Shown: positions 30,914 to 42,300 of the stretch, in pieces
Layout of the letters: every line of letters begins with the position of its first letter
Position numbering within the stretch: position 1 is the stretch's first letter
NCBI RefSeq assembly: GCF_024055665.1
Contig: NZ_JAMXMC010000017.1
Span: 1 to 64,000 of the forward strand
DNA: 64,000 bases
Reading direction: 5' to 3'
Source: Ideonella oryzae
Lineage (GTDB): Bacteria; Pseudomonadota; Gammaproteobacteria; Burkholderiales; Burkholderiaceae_C
Notes under the pieces: model-generated
Told to the model about the DNA's origin: nothing
Database searches by the model: none
What the model saw: the letters and a program-made list of their open reading frames with translations, nothing else
Made by a program: the position numbers and the translations under genes

Positions 30914-32296
30914 TCAGACGGCGGCGAACCCCAGGTCGGTCCGCGCCGCGCGGGCGCGGCTGCGCTCCTGCAGGCCGGTGTGGCGGCGCACCAGCACCAC
31001 CCGCAGGGTGTGGGCCTCGGCCAGCGCGCAGGGTTGGTCGTCGGCGCCCAGGCCACCCAGGTGCACCAGCCCCAGCGCGCGGTCCAGCGGGCCGGGCCGT
31101 TGCCAGAAGCTGTGGGTCCAGGGGGCCAGCTGGTGGACGATGGCCGCAGCCGGGTCGCCACCGGCCGGACGGGGGCAGCGCAGCACCACCCGCCCTTCCG
31201 GGGCCAGGTGGGCCAGCGCGGCGTCAAGCCGGTCCGCGTCGGTCGCGGGATGCCAGCGGCCCAGTTCGATCAGCTCGAAGGCCGCATCCGGTTCGGATGT
31301 GAAAGTCTCGGCAGCCTGACCCGGGCCGGGCCAGGCCTGCCAGCCGGCCAGCGCGCCCAGGCGGGCGAGGTCGGCGTTCAGGCGACGCGGCGCGCCGTGC
31401 GCGGCGACGGGCGGATGGGCCTGCCACCAGGCGGACAGCGTGGCCAGGGCCTCGCGCAGTTCGTCCAGGGCCGCGACCCCCCGCCTCTGCTCGGCCTGCA
31501 GGCCCGCTTCGGCCTGGGCGGCCAGGGTCTGGGGCGTCCAGGGCCAGGGGGCGCCCTGGGGCCAGCTCAGCACCGACTCAGCCAGTTCGGCCGGCCAGCC
31601 CGCGAGACCGTGGCCCTCCGGCGTTTCGACCACCACGGCGGTGCCACGGGCCAGGGCCAGCTGGGCCAGCAAGGGCTCGGCGCTCTGCCCGGGCTGGGGA
31701 GCGAGCAGCAGCACGGCGCGGGCCTGGGCCAGCATCTCGTCCCATTCCGGGCCATGCAGGGCCTGCTCCAGCCGGGCCACGCTCACGCCCTGGCGTTCCA
31801 GGGCCAGCAGCGTAGTGCGCTGGTGATCGGTCGGGGCATGGGGCAGCAGCAGGTCCAGCGGCCTGGCGGCCAGCGCGCGGCGCTCGGCGCCGGGCGCTGC
31901 CGCGGGCTGCCAGCGCAGCAGCGGCGGGGTTTGCTGCGTTGCGCCGCGCTGCGCCGCCAGGGTCTGGGGCTCGGTGCACAGCAGCGGCCAGCGCTGGGCC
32001 AGCCGCCAGGGCACGGCGGCATGGCCGGGGGCGCCCGGCGGGGCCAGCGGGGGGGTCACCAGGGCCACTCGGTGGCCCTGGGCGGCTTCTTCGTCAAAGC
32101 CCCAGCCGATGCCCAGCACCAGGTTGAGTGCGTCGGGGCGCAGCTGGCGGGCGGCCAGACTCACCGGGTGGCCCAGGGCGCCCAGCTGCGCCTTCAGGGT
32201 CAGGGCCAGGTCCAGGCTGCCCAGGGCCGCGGCCTCGCCCTCGGGCAACTGCAGGCACAGGTGGATGGGGCCCTGGGGTTCGGAAATGGCGCTCAT
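30914..32296 (-). CDS. Unrecognised 460-residue protein coupled to a glycosyltransferase
   Basis: 460 residues; not assigned to a known family. It is rich in Ala, Leu and Pro, with no signal peptide or membrane segment. The N-terminal part (LHLCLQLP-like start, LVLGIGWGFDEEAAQGHRVA) could be a GT-B-like Rossmann half. The C-terminal part (AFELIELGRWHPATDADRLD, then AHLAPEGRVVLRCPRPAGGD) resembles the late strands of a class I SAM methyltransferase. The ATG at 32296 overlaps the glycosyltransferase stop by four bases, so the two are made together and may act on the same substrate. Longer frames upstream are out-of-frame readings of the glycosyltransferase gene. Confidence 0.7.
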   Translation of the reverse strand: MSAISEPQGPIHLCLQLPEGEAAALGSLDLALTLKAQLGALGHPVSLAARQLRPDALNLVLGIGWGFDEEAAQGHRVALVTPPLAPPGAPGHAAVPWRLAQRWPLLCTEPQTLAAQRGATQQTPPLLRWQPAAAPGAERRALAARPLDLLLPHAPTDHQRTTLLALERQGVSVARLEQALHGPEWDEMLAQARAVLLLAPQPGQSAEPLLAQLALARGTAVVVETPEGHGLAGWPAELAESVLSWPQGAPWPWTPQTLAAQAEAGLQAEQRRGVAALDELREALATLSAWWQAHPPVAAHGAPRRLNADLARLGALAGWQAWPGPGQAAETFTSEPDAAFELIELGRWHPATDADRLDAALAHLAPEGRVVLRCPRPAGGDPAAAIVHQLAPWTHSFWQRPGPLDRALGLVHLGGLGADDQPCALAEAHTLRVVLVRRHTGLQERSRARAARTDLGFAAV

Positions 32297-33291
32297 GCCA
32301 GTCGCTCCAGACGCTGCCGGCGGGCCGCGACGATGTCGGCCTCCAGCGCGCTCAAGACGGTGAAGACCTCGTCGTCGAAGGCCTGGCGCTGGCGCTCGAT
32401 CCACTGCCGGTAGGGCTGCAGCTCGGCGGCCAGGCGGCCATGGTCGGCCAGGGCCTGGGCGATGCGGCGCAGCACCTGCGGCACGGTGCCGGGCTGGCGC
32501 TCGTCGAACTTGCTGGCCGCCGGGATGGGCACGTCCACCATGTTGCCCGCGCTGCCCTGGGTGTTGGTGATGACCACCGCGCCGCACAGCGCCGCCTCGC
32601 GCGGGATGCGGTCGCGCCCCGGGTGCGGGCCGAAGTCGATGTAGACCTTGGCGGTGGCCAGCAGCTGGGCCACCTCGGCCGGGCTCATGTTCTGGATGGG
32701 CACCCAGCGCCAGCTGGGGGGCGCCACCTGCATCAGGGCCTGGGTGAAGGCCAGGCCCTTCTTGGGGTTGTAGGCGATGATGTCCTCGCGCGGGCCGTCG
32801 CGCAGCGCGCGGGCCCGGTCCAGGATCTCGTCGCGCACGTAGTCGGTCAGCAGCCGCGCGCTGGCGCCGCGCTGGGCCACCCACTGGCGGGCGTATTCGG
32901 ACTGGGCCCAGTGCACCACCCGCTGCGCGGGGTCGAACACGAAGTCCAGCGGACTGGCACCGGTCAGCCCGGCGCCGCGCTGGGCCTCGGCCCGGCTCTG
33001 GAAGTGCTCCACGCTGAGCCACCACAGCACGCGGCGGGCGTGGCGCAGCTCCAGCAACAGCTGGGGGCCGGTCTCGGGCACCACCACAACGCTGTCGGGC
33101 GCATCCACCACCTCGCGCACCACCCGCGGCCGGTAGAGGCGGAACACGCCGGGCGTGGGGTCCGGGTCGTCGTCGGGCAGGTAGCGCATGGCCATGTCGA
33201 AGCCCAGCCGCTGGCCGGCATCGACGAACTGGTGCAGCGCTTCCGGTCCGCCGGTGACGGACGAGGCTGGGCAAAGGACGTGGACCTTCAT
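32293..33291 (-). CDS. GT-B-like glycosyltransferase
   Basis: 332 residues. The start MKVHVLCPASSVTGGPEALH is typical of GT-B glycosyltransferases (N-terminal Rossmann strand with a Gly-rich acceptor loop). The C-terminal half carries REDIIAYNPKKGLAFTQALM and VYIDFGPHPGRDRIPREAAL followed by CGAVVITNTQGSAGN, a donor-nucleotide-sugar site with a conserved Glu in PREAALCG. The end is a charged helix (YRQWIERQRQAFDDEVF). It lies just after the terminator of the giant repeat gene, on the same strand, and is coupled to the unrecognised gene at 30914-32296. Donor and acceptor are unknown. Confidence 0.82.
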   Translation of the reverse strand: MKVHVLCPASSVTGGPEALHQFVDAGQRLGFDMAMRYLPDDDPDPTPGVFRLYRPRVVREVVDAPDSVVVVPETGPQLLLELRHARRVLWWLSVEHFQSRAEAQRGAGLTGASPLDFVFDPAQRVVHWAQSEYARQWVAQRGASARLLTDYVRDEILDRARALRDGPREDIIAYNPKKGLAFTQALMQVAPPSWRWVPIQNMSPAEVAQLLATAKVYIDFGPHPGRDRIPREAALCGAVVITNTQGSAGNMVDVPIPAASKFDERQPGTVPQVLRRIAQALADHGRLAAELQPYRQWIERQRQAFDDEVFTVLSALEADIVAARRQRLERLA

Positions 33292-33330
33292 GCGCGCCAG
33301 TCTCGCCGCCCTGCCCCGCCCCCAAGACGT

Positions 33331-33360
33331 GAAAAAGCCGGGCCCGAGCCCGGCTTTCCC
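33331..33360 (-). terminator. Rho-independent terminator of the giant repeat gene
   Basis: Perfect 10-bp stem AAAGCCGGGC/GCCCGGCTTT (33334-33343 and 33348-33357) with a four-base loop. On the minus strand it is followed by a T-run (CTTTTTC across 33337-33331). It starts about 33 bases after the stop codon of the giant gene and precedes the glycosyltransferase start at 33291. Confidence 0.85.
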
Positions 33361-33390
33361 TGTCTCTGGCGCCCGGGGGGCGCCTGGGCC

Positions 33391-36300
33391 TCAGATCAGC
33401 GGCAGGTTCTGGTGGCGGGCCAGTTCATCCTGCAGGCTGCTGTGCAGCGTCGGCGACACCTGCGTGTTGGCCATGTGGTGGGCCGCGGTGGCCGCGCCGC
33501 CCAGCAGATCGGTGCTCGGACCGGCCAGCAGCTCATGCAGCGACGGCGTGGCGGTGGTGGCCGCGACCGTGTGCGTGGCCGACACCTCGGTGCCGGTGGT
33601 GTCCGCCGTGCCGGCCGTGGTGCCACTGGTGTTCTTGCTGAACCAGACGTCGGCCACCTGGTGGGTGCTGCCGTCCGTCGTGGTGTAGCTCGACACCAGG
33701 CCCACGTAGTTGCCGTTGTTCACCTCGCTGGTGGTCTGGGCATGCAGGTTGATGCTGGCCACGCCCACCTCGGCCAGGGTCTTGAGTTCCCCGGTTTCGG
33801 TGACACCATCGTGGTTGGCATCCACCCACACCTTCAGCTCGTTCCAGTGGGCGTCCTTGGCATCCAGCACGCCGTCGTGGTTGCTGTCCTCGAAGGCCAT
33901 GGCCGCGTAGCCGTTGCCGGCGCGCTGGCCATTGGCGCCCACGGTGGCCACACCGAACAGCTCGCTGCCGTTGTTGATCAGGCCGTCGCCGTTGCGGTCC
34001 ATCACCAGCAGGCCGTCGCCGCTGCCCACCCAGCCGACCTGCTGCTTCGTGCCCGAAGCGTTCAGGTCGAAGGACACGCCCGACGAGGCGGCGATCGTGT
34101 GGATGCCGTCGCCGTTGAGGTCCAGCACGATGGGCGAGGCGGCGAAGAAGGCGTCCAGCTGGGAGGCCGACATCACCGCCACGTCGTCGGTGGCGAAGGC
34201 GGCGATCTGGTCCATCGACATCTTGGCGATGTCCGCGGTGGACAGGGCCTGGATCTGGTCGGTGGTGAAGGCCACGATCTGGTCGGTCGTCAGCGCATGC
34301 GCCTGGGCCGTGGTCAGGGCCGCGATCTGGTCGGTCGTCAGCGCGGCGAACTGGTCGGTGGTCAGCGCGGCCACCTGGGCGGTGCCCATGGCGGCGAACT
34401 GGCTGGCGCCCAGGGCCTGCAGGTCCTCGGTGGCGATGGCGGCCACCTGGTCGGAGGTCAGGGCCACCACGGCCGCGGTGCCGAGCTGGGCGAACTGGTC
34501 GGTCGTCAGCGCGACGATCTGGTCCGTCGTGAAGGCATGCAGCGCGGTGGCACTGAGCGCCCGCAGGTCGGCCGATTCCAGCACCGCCACCTGGTCGGTG
34601 GTCAGCGCGGCGATCTGGGCGGTGGACAGACCGGCCACCTGGGCGGCGCTCATGGCCACCACGTCGGCCGTGCTCAGGGTCTGCAGCGCATCGGTGGCCA
34701 GGGCGTGCACACCGGCAGTGCCCAGGGCCACGATGTCGGCCGTGCCCAGCGCGGTCAGCTGGTCGGTGGTCAGCGCGGCCACCTGGGCGGTGGTCAGCGC
34801 GGCGATCTGCGTGGTGCTCAGGGCGTCGATGTCCTCGGTGCCCAGGGCCTCGATCGCGGCCGTGCCCAGGACCCGCAGGTTGGTCGTGCCCAGGGCCGCC
34901 ATGTCGGCCGTTTCCAGCGCGGCCACCTGGTCGGTGGTCAGGGCCGCCACCTGGGCGGTCGTCAGGGATGCCACCTGGGTGGTGGTCATGGCCTCGATCG
35001 CGGCGGTGTCCAGGGCCTGGATGCTGCCGGTGCTCAGCAGGCGCAGGTTGGCGGTGCTCAGGGCCGGGATGTCGCTGGTGTCGAAGGCCGCCAGCTGAGC
35101 CGTGGTGAGCGCCAGCGCCTGGGCCGTGGTCAGCGCCGCAATCTGGCTGCTGCTCAGGGCGTTCAGGCTGTCGGTGGCCAGGGTGGCGATCTGGGCGGTC
35201 GTCAGCGCGGCGACCTGGGTGGGGGTCAGGGCCACCAGCTGGTCGCTGCTCAGCACGGCCAGTTGATCGGACGACAGGGTGCGCAGGGCCACGGTGCTCA
35301 GATGGGCCAGGTCGGCGGTCTCCAGCGCGGCCATCTGGCCGGTGGTGAAGGCCGCTGCCTGTGCACTGCTGAGGGCGGCAAACTGGGTCGTGGTCAGCGC
35401 GTTGAGCTGGTCGGTGCCCAGGCCGGCGATCTGGGCCGTGGTCAGCCCGCTGATCTGCAAGGTGGACAACACGGACAGCTGGCCCGAGCTCAGCGCATTG
35501 AGCTGGTCCGTACCCAGGGCGGACACCCCGGCCTTGCTGATGGCCAGCAGGTCCGCGGTTTCCAGCACGGGCATCTGGTCGGTCGTCAGCGCGGCCAGCT
35601 GGGCCGTGCTCAGACCCACCACCTGGGCCGTGCTCAGGGCCACCACGTCGGCGGTGCTCAGGGCGGCCACCTGGGCGGTGCTGAAGCTGGCCAGCTGGGC
35701 GGTGCTCAGCGCGGCGATCTGGGCGGTGGTCAGCGCCCCCACCTGGTCGGTGGTCAGCGCACGCAGCGCGGCCGTGCCCAGGGCCCGCAGGTCGACGGTC
35801 TCGATGGCAACCACCTGGTCGGTGGTCAGCGCGGCCACCTGGGCGGTGGTCAGCGCCGCCGCCTGCAGCGAGCTCAGCGCGGCCACCTGGGCGGTGCCGA
35901 GCGAAGCCAGCGTGGCGGTGGCCATCGACTGCAGCGCGATCGTGCTGATGGCGGCCAGATCGGCCGTTTCCAGGCCGATGCCCTGGTCGGTGGTCAGCGC
36001 AGCCACCTGGGCGGCGGTCAGTGCAGAGGCCTGGGCCGTGGTCAGGGCCGCGATCTGGTCGGTGCCCAGCACGGCCACCTCAGCCGTGCCCAGGGCCTTC
36101 AGGGCCGTGGTGCCCACGGCGGCCAGGTCCTGGGTGGACAGGGCCGCGGCCTGGGCCGTGGTCAGGGCCGCCAGCTGGGTGGTGGTCAGGGCCGCGAACT
36201 GCGCAGTGGTCAGGGCATCGAGGTTGTCGGTGCTCAGACCGGCCGTCTGCGAGGCGGTCAGGCCGGCCACCTGGGTGGCGGTCAGCGCGGCCATCTGGTC

Positions 36301-39300
36301 ACTGGTCAGCGCGTTGAGCTGGTCGGTCCCCAGGGTCTTGAAGTTGGCCACGCTCAGGGCACGCAGGTCGTCGGTGCCGATGGCAACCATCTGGTCGGTG
36401 CTCAGGGCCGACAGCTGCACCGTGCTCAGCGAAGCCATCTGGCCGGTGGTGAGCGCGGCCACGGCCGCCGTGCTCAGCGCAGCCATGCCCTGGGTGGACA
36501 AGGCCGACAGGGCCAGGGTGCTCAGCGCGGCCACGTCGGCGGCTTCCAGCGCGGCAATCTGGTCGGTGCCCAGGGCCCCGAGCTGCGCGCTGGTCAGCAC
36601 CTTGTAGTGGTCGGTGGTGAGCGCCGTCAGGTTCTCGGTGCCCAGACCGGCCAGTTGGGCGGTGGTCAGGGCATAGGCCTGGGCGGTGGTCAGGGCCGCG
36701 ATCTGGTCGGTGGTCAGCGCATTGAGCTGGGCGGTGCCCAGGCTCTTGAAGCTGGCCGCGCTGATCGCACGCAGGTCGGCGGTTTCGATCACGGCGACCT
36801 GGCCGGTGGTCAGGGCCACCAGCTGGTCGGTGCCCAGCGCGGCCACCTGGGTGGTGGTCAGCGCCTGGATGCCGTCACTGCTCAGCGCAGCGACGGCGGC
36901 CGTGCTCAGGCCGCGCAGTGCGGCCGTGCTCAGCGCGGCCAGGTCGGCCGCCTCCAGCGCGGCGGCCTGGTCGGTGCCCAGGGCCGCCGTCTGGCTGGCG
37001 TTGAGCATGGCGTACTGAGCCGTGGTCAGGGCCACGAGTTGGGCCGTGCCCAGCCCGGCCAGTTGCGCGGTGGTCAGCGCGCTGACTTGGGCAGTGCCCA
37101 GCGCGGCCACCTGGTCGGTGCCCAGCGCATTGAGTTGGCTGGTGGACAGAGCAGCCACCTGCATGCCATTCCAGGCCCGCAGGTCGGCGGTTTCCATGGC
37201 GGCGATCTGGCCGGTGGTCAGGGCCGCCACCTGGGCGGTGCTCAGCGCGGCGGCCTGCAGCGTGCCCAGGGCCTGGACAGCGTCGGTGGTCAGGGCCGCC
37301 ACCTGGGCGGTGCTCAGGGCACGCACGTCCACCGTGGTGAGGGCCGCCAGATCGGCGGTCTCCAGCGCGGCGATCTGGTCGGTGGTCAGCGCGGCCACCT
37401 GGGCGGTGGTGAGCTGGGCGAACTGGGCGGTGCCCAGGGCGTTGAGGTGGTCGGTGGTCAGGCCGGCCAGTTGGGCCGTGCCCAGGCCCTGCACCTGGGC
37501 AATGGTCAGGGCGCCGACCTGGTCCGTGGTCAGTGCATTGAGCTGGTCGGTGCTCAGCACGGCGAGCTGGGGCAGACCCAGGGCGCGCAGGTCGCCGGTC
37601 TCCAGCGCGGCCACCTGGTCGGTGGTCAGGGCAGCGGCCTGTGCGGTGGTCAGGGCGGCCACCTGGGCGGAGCCCAGCGCCTGCACGGCGGCGGTGCCCA
37701 GCGCGGCCACCTGGTCGGTGCCCAGGACGCGCAGCTGGCCGGTGGTGAAAGCGGCCACCTGGTCGGTGGTGAGGGCGGCGACCTGGTCGGTGCTCAGCGC
37801 TCCCAGCGCCGCGCTGCCAAGCTGGCGCAGATCGACTGTTTCGATGGCGGCCACCTGGTCGGTGCTCAGCGCGGCCACCTGGGCGGTGGTCAGCGCCGCG
37901 GCCTGGGTGCCGGTGAGCGCGGTGACCTGGTCGGTGCCCAGGCCCGCCAGGGCGGCGGTGGTCAGCGCGGCCACGGCGGCCGTGCTCAGGGCAGCCAGCG
38001 AGACCGTGCCCAGGCCGACGAGCTGACCGCTGGTCAGGGCGGCAGCCTGGCTGGCGCTCAACACGGCGGCCTGGGTGGTGCTCAGGGCGCCCAGGGCATC
38101 GGTGGTCAGCGCCGCCATCTGGCCGGCGCCCAGGCCCCGCAGGGCTGCGGTGCTCAGGGCGGCGACGTCAGCGGTTTCCAGCGCCAGCACCTGGTCGGTG
38201 CTCAGGGCGGCCAGCTGGGCCGAGGTGAGCATCGCGAACTGGCCGGTGCCCAGGGCATTGAGGTTGTCGGTGCTCAGCGCGGCCACCTGGGTGGTGGTCA
38301 GGGCCTGCACCTGGCTGTTGGCCAGGGCGGCGACCTGCCCCGTGCCCAGGGCGTTGAGCTGGTCGGTGCCCAGCGAGGCCAGCTGGGTGCCGCTGAGCTG
38401 GCGCAGGTCAGCCGTGCTCAAGGCCGGCATCTGGTCGGTGGTCAAGGCCGCGAGCTGGTCGGTGCTGAGCTGGGCCACCTGGGCGGTGCCCAGGGCCTGC
38501 ACGGCGTCGGTGGTCAGCGCGGCGATCTGCGCCGTGGTGAGACGGGCCACCTGGGCGGTGCTCAGGGCGGCCACCTGAGCGGTGGTCAGCGCATCGATCT
38601 GGACGGTGCTCAGGGCCTGGATGGCGGCGCTGCCCAACTGGCGCAGGTCAGCAGTTTCCAGGGCTGCCACCTGGTCGGTGGTCAGCGCGGCAATCTGGCC
38701 GGTGGTCAGGGCCGCCGCCTGGGCGCCGGTCAGCGCGACAACCTGATCGGTCGTCATGGCCGCCAGGGTCGCGGTGGTCATGGCCGCCACGGCATTGACG
38801 CTCAGGGCCGCCAGGGCGCCGGTGCCCAGGGCAGCGATCTGGTCGCTCGTCAGGGCCGCCGCCTGGGCGGTGGTCAGGGCGGCCGCCTGGGCGCTGCCCA
38901 GGGCCGCAATGCCGTCGGTGGTGAAGGCCGCGATCTGCCCGGCCCCCAGACCACGCAGTGCGGCGGTGCCCAGGGCGGCCACATCGGCCGTCTCCAGCGC
39001 GGCGACCTGATCGGTGCTCAGCGCGGCCAGCTGTGCACTGGTCAAGGCGGCGAACTGGGCGGTGCCCAGGGCGTTGAGGTTGTCGCTCACCAGATTGGCC
39101 AGGTCGCTGGTCTCCAGCCCGGCCACCTGGGCCACGCTGAGCTGGGCGAACTGATCGGTGCTCATCGCGTTGAGCTGGTCGCTGCCCAGCGCGGCCACCT
39201 GGGCCGAGCTGAAGCGGGCCAGATCCTCGGTCTGCAGGGCCGCGGCCTGGTCGCTGGTGAGTGCGGCCACTTGGGCGGTGGTCAGCGCGCCGGCCTGGTT

Positions 39301-42300
39301 GGTGGTCAGGGCCTGCACGGCGTCGGTGGTCAGCGCGGCGATCTGCCCGGTGGTGAGCTGGCGCAGCTGGGCCGTGCTCAGCGCGGAGAACTGGTCGGTG
39401 GTCAGGGCCGCCACCTGGTCGGTGGTCAGAGCCTGCAGGGCGGCGGAGCCCAGGGTCCGCAGGTCACCGGTCTCGATGGCCTGGATCTGGTCGGTGGTCA
39501 GGGCCGCCATCTGGGCCGTGGACAGGCCGGCCATCTGGTCGCTGGTCAGGGCCTGGATCTGGCTGGTGCTCAGGGCGGCCAGGGTGGCGGTGACCATGCC
39601 GCTGAGCGCGGCGGTGCTCAGCATGGCCAGGTCGGCGGTTTCCATGCCGACGATCTGGTCGCTGCTCAGCGCAGCCACCTGGCCGGAGGTCAGCGCCTCG
39701 GCCTGGGCCGTCGTCAGCGCGGCCAGTGCGTCGGTGCCCAGAGCGCCGATCTGGCCGGCGTTCAGGGCCCGCACGGCGGCGGTGCTCAGGTGGGCCAGGT
39801 CCTGGGTCTCGAGGGCGGCGATCTGGTCGGTGGTCAGGGCAGCGGCCTGGGCCGCGCTCATCACCGCAAAGTGCTGGGTGCCCAGGGCGTCGAGGTTGTC
39901 GGTGCTCAGGCCGGCCAGTTGGCCGGTGGTCAGGGCCACGAGTTGGGCCGTGCTCAGGGCCGCCACCTGGTCCGTGGTCAGTGCATTGAGCTGGTCGGTG
40001 CTCAGGGCCTTGATGGCGTCGGCATCCAGCATCCGCAGGTCGGCCGTTTCGAGCGCGGCCACCTGGTCGGTGGTCAACGCAGCCACTTGGGCGGTGCTCA
40101 GCAGGGCCACCTGGGCGGTGCTCAGGGCCACCACCTGGTCGGTGGTGAACGCGGCGAGCTGACCGGTGGTCAGGGCCACCACCTGCTGGGTGGCCAGTGC
40201 GGCCACCTGGGTGCCGGTCAGGGCCTGGATCTGGTCGGTGCTCAGGGCGTGCAGTGCGGCAGCGCCCAGCTGGCGCAGATCACCCGTCTCCAACGCGGCC
40301 ACCTGGCCAGTGGTCAGGGCCGCCACCTGGGCCGTGGTCAAGGCACCCGCCTGGGCGCCCGTCAGGGCGACGATCTGCCCGGTGCTCAGGGCAGCCACGG
40401 CATCGGTGCTCAGTGCGGCCAGGGCTGTGGTGCTCAGGCGCGCCAGATCGGCCGTCTCCAGGCCCGTGATCTGGTCACTGCTCAGCGCGGCGGCCTGGGC
40501 CGAGGTCAGCACGGCCACTTGGTTGGTGGTGAGGGCCGCGACCTGGTCGGAGTTGAGGGCGGCCACGGCGGCCGTGCCCAGATTGTGGATGGCCGCGGTG
40601 CTGAGCACGGCGACATCAGCCGTCTCCAGGGCGGCCACCTGGTCGGTCGTCAGGGCAGCGGCCTGGGTGGCGCTGATCGCAGCGAACTGGTCGGTGGTCA
40701 GGGCATTGAGCTGGTCGGTGCCCAGCCCGGCCAGCTGCCGGGTGGTCAGGGCCGCCACCTGGTCGGTGGCCAGGGCCGAGAGCTGCGTGCTGTCCAGGGC
40801 ATTGAGCTGGGCCGTGCTCAGGCTCACCAGTTGGCTGGTGTTCAGGGCCAGCATGTCCTCGGTGCCCAGGGCGGTGACCTGGTCGGTGGTCAGGGCGGCG
40901 ACCTGGCTGGTGGTGAGCTGCGCGACCTGCGTCGTGGTCAGGGCGGCCACGGCATCGGTGGTCAGGGCGGTGATCTGGGCGGTGTCCAGGGCGCGCAGCG
41001 TGGCCACCTTCAGGGCGGCCACATCGGCGGTCTCCAGCGCCGCGATCTGGGCGGTGGTCAGGGCCGCCGCCTGGGCGGCGCTCAGGGTGGCGAACTGGGC
41101 AGTGGTCAGGGCGTCGAGCTGGTCGGACCCCAGGCCCGCCAGCTGGGCGGTGGTCAACGAAGCCACCTGGGCCGTGGTCAGGGCCGCCATCTGGCCGGTG
41201 GACAGGGCATTGAGCTGGGCGGTGCCCAGCGTCACCAGCTGAGCGGTGCTCAGGGCCATCAGGTCCTGGGTTTGCAGCGCCGCCACCTGGTCGGTGGTCA
41301 GGGCCCCCAGCTGGGCGGTGGTCAGTTGGGAGACCTGGCCCGTGGTCAGGGCCTGGATGCCATCGGTCGTCAGGGCAGCCACCTGGCCGTTGGACAGGGC
41401 GCGCAGCTGACCGACGGTGAGGCCGGCCACCTGAGCGGTGGTCAGTGCAGCCACCTGGGCGGTGCCCAGGGCCCGCACGGCGGCGGTGCCGAAGCTGCTC
41501 AGATCCTGGGTCTGCAGGGCGGCGACCTGGTCGGTGCTCAAGGCGGCAACCTGGGCGGTGGTCAGAGCCGCCGCCTGGGCGGTGGTCAGGGCCACCACCT
41601 GGGCGGTGCTGAGGCCGGCCAACGCGGTGGTGTTCAGTGCATCCAGCGTGGCAGTGGCCAGGGCGGCCAGGTCCTGGGTTTCGAAGCCGGCGAGCTGGTC
41701 GCTGGAGAGCGCGGCGGCCTGCGTGGTGGTGAGGGCCGCGGCCTGCGTGGTCGTCATGGCCACCAGCTGATCGGTGCTCAGGGCGGCGATGGCGGCCGTG
41801 CCCAGCGCGCGCCAGGACGCGGTGTTCAAGGCGGCGATCTGGGCCGTCTGCAGGGCGGCGATCTGGGCCGTGCCCAGCACGGCGACCTGGGCCGTGCCCA
41901 GCGCGGCCACCTGGGCCGTGGTCAGGGCGGTGAGCTGGTCGGTGCCCAGGCCAGCCATCTGGGCCGTGCCCAGGCGGCTCACCTGGTTGGCGCTCAGCGC
42001 GGCCACCTGGCCCGAGGACAGGGCGTTGAGCTGGGCGGTCTGCAGGGCAGCAACCTGGGCCGTGGTCAGCGCCGCCAGATCCGCTGTTTCCATGGCGGCC
42101 ACCTGGTCGGTGGTCAGCGCGCGCAGCTGGGTGGTGGTCAGGGCGGCGGTCTGGGCGGTGCCCAACGCGCGCAGGTCATCGGTGCCCAGCGCAGCCACCT
42201 GGGCCGTGGTCAGCGCGGTCAGCTGGGTGGTGCCCAGGGCCGCCGCCTGGGCGGTGGTCAGGGCGGCCACCTGGGCGGTGGTCAGGGCTTGGACGGCCCG

